Source: Cristatella mucedo (Eukaryota; Bryozoa; Phylactolaemata; Cristatellidae). Taken from it: DNA of 64,000 nt. The position numbers were made by a program, and so were the translations under genes. The stretch lies in NCBI GenBank assembly GCA_009760855.2, contig WPIO01000060.1:621001-685000 (forward strand), in the 5' to 3' direction. Under the pieces are notes generated by a model that saw only the letters and a list, made by a program, of their open reading frames with translations, had not been told where the DNA came from and searched no databases. Positions 56,241 to 64,000 of the stretch are shown one piece after another (the first letter of the stretch is position 1; each line of letters begins with the position of its first letter).

Positions 56241-56830
56241 ATATGTAATGTATCTCTTTCTGTAACTCCTAAAGCCACAGAGACTATGAGGATGTTACGA
56301 AGGAGAGTTTGGTATAGCGCTTTCACAGCCTAAGCGGCTTTCAGTATCCAATAGACTTCAGCATGCGTAATAAAGAGAAAGTGAGATGCATAGCAGAGTC
56401 AGGAGAGCAGTTGAGGTAGTGAGTAAAATAGCAGCTCAGGAAGGCTGGAAAAGATCTGCTATAGTCGGCAGCAGGAGAGTAGTTGTCATTGCGTAAAAAT
56501 CGTACAAGTGAGTTCCACAGTCTAGGACCTGGAGATCTAAAGCTTTTGACACCAACGGTCTTTAAGTGAAGGAATGGAACGGCTAATTTATTGTCCATAC
56601 ATGACCTGAAGGCACGAAGAGGCTAAAAATGGTGCAGCAGTTCAGCTAGGTATGAAGGAACCAAGCCGTGGCGTGCCTTGTGGATGAGAGTAAGAACTTT
56701 ACTCTGTATCCGTTGATCAACCGGTAGCCATCCTGGCTCTTTTAGCAAGGGAGACACACCTTCAAACCTCTGGTGCTTGCAGTCTAAGTCCTTCGCGAAT
56801 TGTATATGGTCTTTAAGACTTAGCAATCAC
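56241..56830 (-). mobile_element. LINE-B 3' fragment
   Basis: 3' end ATGTAATGTATCTC at the left. The minus strand then reads MDNKLAVPFLHLKTVGVKSF and KARHGLVPSYLAELLHHF, and the RFEGVSPLLKEPGWLPVDQR block. Frameshifted. Confidence 0.87.
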
Positions 56831-57275
56831 GAATAATATGTTGGACGATGAAAATGAGACGTTAGATTGCTACGTAAGTCGAATTATGGCTGCCGAGATG
56901 TCCATCATGGTTCCTGAATTATAATGACTAGGAACTGGCTATGACGTTCTCTGTAGCTTGGGTGGCATGAAGAGCACAAGTCACTTGATACTCAGCGGAT
57001 TGTGGGCCATGCCGGTCAGTTGTGCTCCGGGCATCAACGAGAGTACGAGGTGTATGCGCTAGCGATGGCTTGAGTACGGGCCAGGCGAAGACACTTCAAT
57101 GCCAAGGTCGAGGGGTCGAGGACTCGAGCTGACGATATTTCTCACTGCAGCCTGTAATTTAAGCTGTCAAGAGTCTTCTGACGAGTCAGATAAATATGAG
57201 GCTGCAAAGCAGCCGACCCGGACTCTAGTGCTGGGCACCTGCTGACCTCTGCGCTGCTGTCAAATGGGCAGCTCT

Positions 57276-57278
<3 letters not shown>

Positions 57279-57353
<75 letters not shown>
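57279..57353 (+). repeat. (AT)n microsatellite, about 75 bp
   Basis: Uninterrupted AT dinucleotides. Confidence 0.98.
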
Positions 57354-57356
<3 letters not shown>

Positions 57357-57427
57357 GCACTCCTGCACTCCTTATACTAAAGTTTCTCTTTATTGTTGGC
57401 GTTTATGGTTACCGTCGGAATGCCAGC

Positions 57428-57597
57428 GTGAGCTGCGATGGCACACTAGATGAAGTGGCTGCTTTTCATGACCTCGATCCCGAAGTCGTGGGTTCGAGTC
57501 TTGCGGTGTGCAATCCTTTATTGCCATTGCAAGCGGTGGTGATAGCGGTATGGGCTCTTCTGTCGCTATACAAAAGAGGTTGTTAAATCAGCTAGTT
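57428..57597 (+). mobile_element. SINE-D copy
   Basis: GAGCTGCGATGGCACACTAG, GTCGTGGGTTCGAGTC, GGTGGTGATAGCGGTATGGG and AGAGGTTGTTAAATCAGCTA. Full length with a short tail. Confidence 0.88.
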
Positions 57598-57873
57598 CAT
57601 TGGTGCCCCACCTACAAGTCGCTAGCCTTGATATCGCACTCAGATCTCAGTGGTTTGCAAACGTCGCACGTTTGTTGGACTGTATTGATAAGCCGCTAGA
57701 GCGCATTTATAGCGCAACCATTGTCATTGTGATGTAGCACATTGTAAGACAAGTCTAGGCATTGATCGCCTTTTCGAAATTTTACAATGAAGTTAGCTCG
57801 TTCAAACATCCCATTCGCACGGATAACTTCATTTCCTCGTTAGAAACGGACTTGTGACGAATCGTATGCTTTA

Positions 57874-58030
57874 ATAATAATAATAATAATAATACGTTTG
57901 TATAGCAGCCTAAAAGAACCGAGTCTCTTTCTAGACACTTTACAGATGCTGTATAAATAGCGTTACCAAATGAGTGGTGGTAGCATTCGCAAGCAGCTGG
58001 CATAGTGTAAGCAGTACATGCTGTAATGAA
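57874..58030 (-). mobile_element. Diverged LINE-A tail fragment
   Basis: An AATAATAATAATACG start, AAAGAACCGAGTCTCTTTCT, AGACACTTTACAGATGCTGT. Followed within about 20 bp by another LINE-A 3' end. Confidence 0.7.
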
Positions 58031-58047
58031 TAGGTGCGTTTTAAGCT

Positions 58048-59975
58048 TATAATAATAATAATAATGCACTGGCTAAACCACCATCAGAGAACTAAATATC
58101 TTTCTAGGCAATTTACATTTGCTGCAAAGGGAAACGCGATTGAAAGGTGAGTAATATCATGCTTGATAAACAACATGAATAACATGGTTAGGGGTGACAT
58201 GCACAGGGTCAGCATGCAGATGTGGATATGTAATGTAATGTATCTCTGTCTGTGACGCCACAAAGTCATAAAGACCATGTGGGTGTTACGCAGGATAGTT
58301 TTGTATAGCGCACTCACAGCCTAAGCAGCTTTCGGTACGCATTCGGTAGCCAACAGACTTCGTCTCACGCAGCAAAGAGAAAGTGGGAAGCATAGCAGAG
58401 TCAGGAGAGCAGTTGAGGTAGTGAGTAGCACGAAAGTACCAGCTTAAAACCGCAGAAAAGGATGAGCAATAGTCGGCAGTCGGTGAGTAGTTGTCGTTGC
58501 GTAAGAATTGTGGAAGCGAGTTCCACAGTCTAGGACCTGCGGAGCTAAGGCTTCTGTCGCCAACGGTCTTTAAGCGGAGGAATGGAACAGGTAATTTATT
58601 GTCCACACAGGACCTGAGGGCGCGAACAGGCTGAAACTGATGCAGCAGTTCAGCTAGGTGCGAAGGAGCCAAGCCGTGGCGGGCCTTGTGGGTCAGCGTA
58701 AGAAGTTGGCTCTGTATCCGTTGATCTACCGGCATCCATCCTAGCTCTTTAGCAAACGAGACACGTGCTCAAACCACTGGGACTTAGGGACCAGCCTTGC
58801 AGCCATATTCATAGTCCACTGTAGTGGCATAATAGCTTTCTTTGGCAGCCCAGCAAATAGGGAATTGTAATAATCAAGCCGAGAGAGAACTAAGGAGCAA
58901 GTTAAATTTTTTACAAGCAACTGTGGGAGACAGCTCCTAATCTTGGATAGGGATCGGACGTGATAGCTAGCTTTAAAAGCAGTCTTCTGAATGAAGCTTT
59001 CAAAATTGAGGCAGTTGTCGAAAACAACATCTACATTTTGAGCACGTGGTGATGGTCGCACAATAGTATCACTTATTAGAAGAGCAAAGCCTTTTAATCC
59101 AGCCACACGCTTAGGGTGTCCCATGAGCCGCAGTTCGGTTTTATCATCATTTAATTTCAGGAAGTTTTCCGACATTCAGGATCGAATATCGGCAAGGCGA
59201 GCATTCAGTTTCTCAGTTGCCGCAGCAGGATAGGATGGTTGAATGACAGATACAACTGAGTATCATCAGCATTGAAGTGATATCCTATTCCATGGGCCTT
59301 AATCACTTTTCCCAGAGGTTGTGCATAAATGGAGTACAGCAAGGAACCGAGTACAGACCCTTGAGGGAGTCCTCAGGTGACCCTTCTCGTTTGTGGCTGC
59401 ATGCACAGTGTCCGCACGCATAAGCACATCAAGGACGAATCACAGAGACCCACTAAATGCTGTCTTAAATAAGTGTATTTTTAAGTTCTTTTTAAATGTG
59501 GTAAAGTCAGGGGATGTAGCGACGCAAGTCGGAAGTGAGTTCCAGGCTTTGGGAGCATACAAGCTAAATGCACGGTCTCCAAAGGATTTGAGGTTTGTAC
59601 GAGGTATTGGTAAACTGTTGGATTCCGAAAAGGGGTGGTACGATGCTTGGCCTGGTGGGGGAGTAGATCTGAGAGATAGGCTGGAGCCAAAGAATGAAGT
59701 GACCTAAAACTGAGTGACAAAACCTTGAAGTCTATCCGTTGCTTGACTGGTAGCCAGTGCAGGTCGGCGAAAAGTGGTGTGATGTGGCAACTGCGACGCT
59801 CACGACAGACAAGCCTAGATGCGGAGTTTTGCACCAATGACAAGCGCCTGACTGCACAGGCCGGTAGACTAGCAAGCAGTGAGTTAAAGAAGTCGGGGCG
59901 GAAAGTCTACAATGCACTGATCAAGTTGGATGTAGTATCCATTTCTACGCAACCCCGAATTTTAACGGTGTTAAG
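58048..59975 (-). mobile_element. LINE-A 3' part split by a LINE-B insertion
   Basis: Left part 58048-58225: tail complement and UTR up to CATGCAGATGTGG. Right part 59389-59975: it resumes at TTGTGGCTGCATGCACAGTG. The minus strand then reads APAYLSDLLPHQAKHRTTPF, LVCRERRSCHITPLFADLHW and QNSASR. Together they make one element interrupted by LINE-B in the same orientation. Confidence 0.85.
58226..59388 (-). mobile_element. LINE-B 3' part including the RT catalytic motif
   Basis: Longest LINE-B copy. The minus strand reads the RT stretch [20 protein letters not shown] then [17 protein letters not shown], with the catalytic xADD box as NADD. After a stop come NFLKLNDDKTELRLMGHPKR, SRLDYYNSLFAGLPKKAI and KARHGLAPSHLAELLHQF. 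It ends with TGTAATGTAATG at 58229-58242. Broken by stops and at least one frameshift near 58.74 kb. Confidence 0.92.
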
Positions 59976-60179
59976 TATCTGGTTTTAGCAGTGTCATGTA
60001 GGTGGTGCAAAAATTTGCCTCACTGTAACTAAATCTAGTTCTTGGCACTTTAAATATGCTTAAAAGAAAGCATTGCAATCAGCTAGTGATAACAAGCACA
60101 TTTTCAGTGTGCATGAGCAGACAAAGTGCAATTTTGTATGGAAGGAACCAAAGGTGTGCCCAACAGACGGGTTTTCATG

Positions 60180-60353
60180 ATGCTGTGCTGGTTTGGCCCA
60201 GTGGTTAAGGTGCTTCACGACCTTCACGACCGAGTGGAGGTGAATATATTTGATGATCGAGGTCGTGGGCTCGAGCCCCGTAGCACATGCGAAGTGCGAG
60301 AATAGAGATTAAATTCTCTTAGTTTGCTATACAAATGAAATATGTTATTGTCC
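60180..60353 (+). mobile_element. SINE-C copy, long variant
   Basis: GTTTGGCCCAGTGGTTAAGG, the inserted GGTGAATATATTTGATGATC, GTCGTGGGCTCGAGCCCC, and tail AATAGAGATTAAATTCTCTT. Confidence 0.9.
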
Positions 60354-60394
60354 ATTATAGCTTCCTTTTAACAACCGTTAAGTAGGGAGATAAA

Positions 60395-60640
60395 GTGACG
60401 TTAGTCATGACTGAGTTACAAAGCTCTAGGAGTCTACGAACTAAAGGATTGGTCTAAAAAGGATTTGAGGTTGGTTAGAGGTCCTGCTAAACGGCTTTAT
60501 TAAGAAGAGCAGGCGATGTGATGGAAGCATGACACAAAAGTATTTCCGATAGAAAGGGCGGAGCAATTGACAAATGAGTGTCAGAATGAGTGACAGGCGA
60601 TATTCTGGACGAGTCGGTCGTTTGCTGTCGCTCAGGTTCA
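60395..60640 (-). mobile_element. Decayed LINE-A coding fragment
   Basis: AAAAGGATTTGAGGTTGGTT corresponds to the complement of the NLKSFGDRAF block. The surrounding sequence is heavily diverged. Confidence 0.6.
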
Positions 60641-61355
60641 CTGCAGACATTGAGCAAGCTGACTACTAAGCGAAAGCTTGAAAAAGCATGAATAGGATCA
60701 GGACTGAGTGTTCATCGACAGGAGGCATACAAGAACTGTTTTAAGTTATATAATTAACCCTTAGAAAAGAGCAAGTGTAGCTTCTGCAAAAGCATAATGC
60801 AATTAGAGTTGCTCAATCCGAGAATGTTGAAGCCGGCAATCGACCATCTTCTTAACCGACTCTAAATCAGCGCCAATTGACCAATTGATGCTCAAGGTGA
60901 TCTAGCAGATCGCCCTTTTTAGCTTGCTTATCTGCAACAGAGACACGATGAGAGAGTACATGAGAAAGGTACAAGTCGCCATCTGACTCCTCACCCACTG
61001 TCCGTCTGAATTTTCTCAATGTTCACTTTCAAACTGACCACCACTGACCTCGTCTCATAGCTCATCTTCAAGTCTTATAAAACCACTAACCCTCTAAACC
61101 TGACACCTTCTGCGTTTCTCCTTTGAGGTGCCCAGGTTTACTGTTGCACTGCTTGACTAACCACACGCTTTTGCTCTGAGACTCAGGTCTTCTGCTTCAT
61201 TCCAAAAGAACACGCAGAAGCACGTTAAAGTGCTCTCCGCCAGTTTCCCGATTGTAGTCCTATCAAAGAGAGACTGGAATGAGTAGAGGCAGACCAGCTA
61301 AACTCTTGTATCAAAAAGCTTCGAGCCTACCAAGTAAGTTTCAGTCGGCGTTCAG
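60641..61355. other. Unassigned intergenic sequence
   Basis: No gene or repeat family recognised. Confidence 0.4.
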
Positions 61356-61359
61356 AGCT

Positions 61360-61821
61360 ACTCCGCCACCAGGCCAAGCATCGTACCACCCGCTTTTTGG
61401 AATCCAACGGTCTACCAATACCTCGTACAAACCTCAAATCCTTTGGAGACCGTGCATTTAGTTCGTATGCTCCAAAAGCCTGGAACTCCCTCCCGACTTG
61501 CGTCAGAACATCCCCTGACTTGACCACATTTAAAAAGAACTCAAAAACACACCTATTTAGGACAGCATTGAGTGGGTCCCTGTGATTCGTCCTTCACGTG
61601 CTTATGCGTGCTGACACTGTGCATGCTGCCACTAACCACATTTGCATGCTGACCCTGTGCATGTCACCCCTAACCATGTTATTCATTTTGTTTGTTTATC
61701 AAGCATGATATTACTCACCATTCAATTGCATTTTCCTTTGCTGCAAATGTAAAGCACCTAGAAAGAGATTGACTTCTCTGAGGGCGCTTTATCAAGTTCA
61801 TTATTATTACTATTATTATAA
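61360..61821 (+). mobile_element. LINE-A 3' fragment
   Basis: Reads PIPRTNLKSFGDRAFSSYAP and SLPTCVRTSPDLTTFK-like, then a near-consensus UTR. The tail is AAAGCACCTAGAAAGAGATT, and the end is (ATT)n. Little diverged from the copy at 12.4-13.4 kb. Confidence 0.92.
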
Positions 61822-62000
61822 AGTCCGCTCTTACTTGAGTGGATCTCTGCATCTGACCGAAAAACCACAGCTGCTTCATTAAGTGTTCAATGTCTGCTGT
61901 CGCCGGTTACGGCGCTTCGCAGTGGAGCGTAGCCATAATCAAACTGGCCTTTTACCCGTGAGCAGTGACCTCGGTCAGGTGGCTGACCCAATCTAGCCAT

Positions 62001-62031
62001 AATTAATTAAGTAATTAATTAATTAATTAAG
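62001..62031 (+). repeat. (AATT)n-type repeat
   Basis: TAATTAATTAAGTAATTAAT and following units, strongly palindromic. Confidence 0.9.
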
Positions 62032-62142
62032 ACAAGTTACTGCTTACTGCTACGTCGGATGCAGGCATAGTCGCCGTCCTTCGTGGCATACTTTTTCAAT
62101 TGATTCCACGGTCAGCAGCCACCGCCCTGCTTGGCTGGCTGC

Positions 62143-62280
62143 CAGGTAATGTATCTCCGTCGGCAACTCCACAAAGCCACAAAGACTAGGCGGGTTTTAC
62201 GCAGGAGAGCTTGCTGTAGCACACTCAAAGCCTTAGCGGCTTTTGGTTCGCATTCGTTAGCCAACAGATTTCATTGCACG
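62143..62280 (-). mobile_element. LINE-B 3' UTR fragment
   Basis: GTAATGTATCTCCGTCGGCA, AGGAGAGCTTGCTGTAGCAC and AGCCTTAGCGGCTTTTGGTT. Confidence 0.8.
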
Positions 62281-62559
62281 AGACCTGTGGCTAGCAATAG
62301 GCACCGAATCGTGTACAGGTGCGTACGAAGAGCAGAACAAAGACATAGCAGAGACCAGATCTGTGGGCCAAAGGGAAAACTGAGCAGAACAGATCCGTCT
62401 TCAGCCGAGATTCAAAAGAAAAAAGGTAACGAACTTCGCCAAAAGGGTCCGAGAATTAGAACTTTGATGCGCACAAGCTGAAGTCTAGGTGGTCAAAAGA
62501 TTCCAACATACTTCGAGAGACGGCGACATGACTAGATGATGAGGAGCAGATGGCATGAG

Positions 62560-62760
62560 AGCACACTGGAAAAGAAAGGAAGTCGGCTTGATTGGGAAGG
62601 TAGTGCAAGTGAGTCGCTTGATTCGTCAGGCAGCTTTAGGATCTCGATGAGGATTCGATGCTTGATAGGAAGGCAGTAAAGCCCAGATTTAAGTGTGCGA
62701 CGTGGCAGCCGCGCCCGTGACGACTTATCTGCTGGAGACCTCACCTCCCTTTCCAATCAA
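62560..62760 (-). mobile_element. Decayed LINE coding fragment
   Basis: The minus strand reads RARLPRRTLKSGLYCLPIKH and RILIEILKL, a worn version of the 'ITPLLKSLHWLPIKYRI.YKIL' block of CR1/L2 LINEs. Confidence 0.6.
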
Positions 62761-64000
62761 TCTGATCAGTCTGACTAGTCTGATCAGTCTGATTAATCTT
62801 ATCAATGTGACTGGGCGTAAAGCCGGTGGACTCGCGCTTCTCTAAACGGTACGCCACCAGCGAGGGTCGGCGAAACGAATCCCAATCGCACTGCTTTTTG
62901 CTACAGTACTCGGCAAACCTCTTCGCAAGCGTGTAAAGATATCGTCCGATTGTACCTATCGACCTGTGATGTGACGTAGAGGCATATTCCAGGCTTTATG
63001 GATACCCGCACGCTTGCAGCATTAAGCAAAGTAGTGCTGATTTAAAATTGCTGCCGTGCGAAGAAATTAACCCATTAGAGTGCCTCAGAGGGAAAATATA
63101 CGGCTCGCAACACTGGCATTGGCCGGCCACTGGTCTGGAATCGCATAGGTTTCAGGCCACTGGGTACGGTAATCCACTAAAGCACTGGTGCGCGCATTGC
63201 CACGTTTAGTCGCAGTCAGAGGGCCACCTATCTCAGCGGGGATCCCATTAAAGCGCTGACCTGCTAACACTGCAGCGGTAGCTCTGAAGGAACCTAGCTC
63301 TGAAGGAACCTCTTTTGCTATAGCAGTCTCCTACGGAGTTTGGCATGTCCTGTGGTGACCCGTAATACTTATAGTATTTCCTATTTCCTTGAGATCCTTC
63401 TCACTAGGGGTGAAACCTGTTTTCGCCTATCCAATGCATCAGTGACTCCTGGCTCTTATGATAATTCTCGATCTATCGATCAATCTCGATCTCGATCGAT
63501 CTTCCTTGGTCTCGATGAAAACGTCATTTTAGGTTTAACCGATAATGTTGCATGAGAAGATCAGACGATCAAGGCTAACTTGACCGTGGTGATAGAGCAT
63601 CTACCAACGGCCGATAGCTGGAGGCGAACGGCAGGGTTAGACAAAGTTACGACGATGACAGTGTTCAACATCTCGAAGTAGATAACTACGCGGGCGAGGC
63701 AGAGAGCGACGGAGGCATCTCCACTAGATCTTAATAAGAACTTGACTCAGAGCGATACGGAAAAGCGATGCAGCCAGCGCGAGGTGAGCGGCTATATTCC
63801 AGCATGAAGCCAACTCCCAGGATCATGCCAGCCAGCCAAAAAGACGTCTGGAGGCCAGAAGCTGCCGCCTGTCAATGTCAAAAGCGTTAGGGCTCTGCAA
63901 GGCTGTGAGCCTCCAAGTCTTGAAGGGCGCCAGTCGAGTTTTTAAGGAGGGCGGAGTGCAATGAACAGTTGTTATGCCTCTTAGCTTGGCCACTTTCTTT
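62761..64000. other. Unassigned sequence
   Basis: CTGATCAGTCTGA-type words recur at 62755-62805 and CGATC-type words at 63465-63515. No gene recognised. Confidence 0.4.

Overview
This window is animal (metazoan) nuclear DNA. It shows long GT-AG introns, CR1/L2-type LINEs, two tRNA-derived SINE families, a Tc1-like transposon relic, abundant microsatellites and one CpG-island-like stretch. The repeat types and the plexin fit an invertebrate, but nothing in the sequence fixes the phylum. Most long open frames outside the plexin exons are antisense frames, low-complexity frames or transposon debris.

The one gene I can support is a plexin receptor on the minus strand. Twelve coding exons run from 29094 down to 1109. 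They join in phase into 958 codons plus two bases: signal peptide, complete sema domain (exons 1-3), PSI1 (exons 4-5), first IPT region (5-7), PSI2 (7-9), second IPT region (9-10), PSI3 (11) and the start of the third IPT domain (12). The remaining IPT domains, membrane segment and cytoplasmic GAP should lie beyond position 1. The larger introns (8.1, 5.6, 4.2 and 2.8 kb) are filled with repeats, while the small introns (107-572 bp) are nearly clean.

From about 29.3 to 64 kb I recognise no protein-coding gene. This stretch lies upstream of the plexin in its direction of transcription. It holds a CpG-dense block at about 46.98-49.45 kb, which is a candidate promoter or first-exon region; a degenerate tandem array at 50.5-52.5 kb; a perfect 21-bp x 10 minisatellite at 41.27 kb; a (CAG)19 tract; several long dinucleotide tracts; and many LINE and SINE copies.

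Four repeat families dominate. LINE-A is CR1/L2-like with a (TTA)n end. LINE-B is a second CR1/L2-like family with a 3' end of TGTAA-type repeats. SINE-C is tRNA-derived, and its tail matches the LINE-A 3' end including a foldable stem. SINE-D is tRNA-derived with a different tail. Nested insertions at 27.1, 31.5-32.3, 37.4, 21.2 and 58.0-60.0 kb give a relative order of activity. The SINE-C/LINE-A shared hairpin tail, the array at 50.5-52.5 kb and the paired loss of two cysteines in plexin PSI2 are the observations I would follow first. I found no evidence of a wholly new multi-gene system. All coordinates of diverged repeats are approximate.
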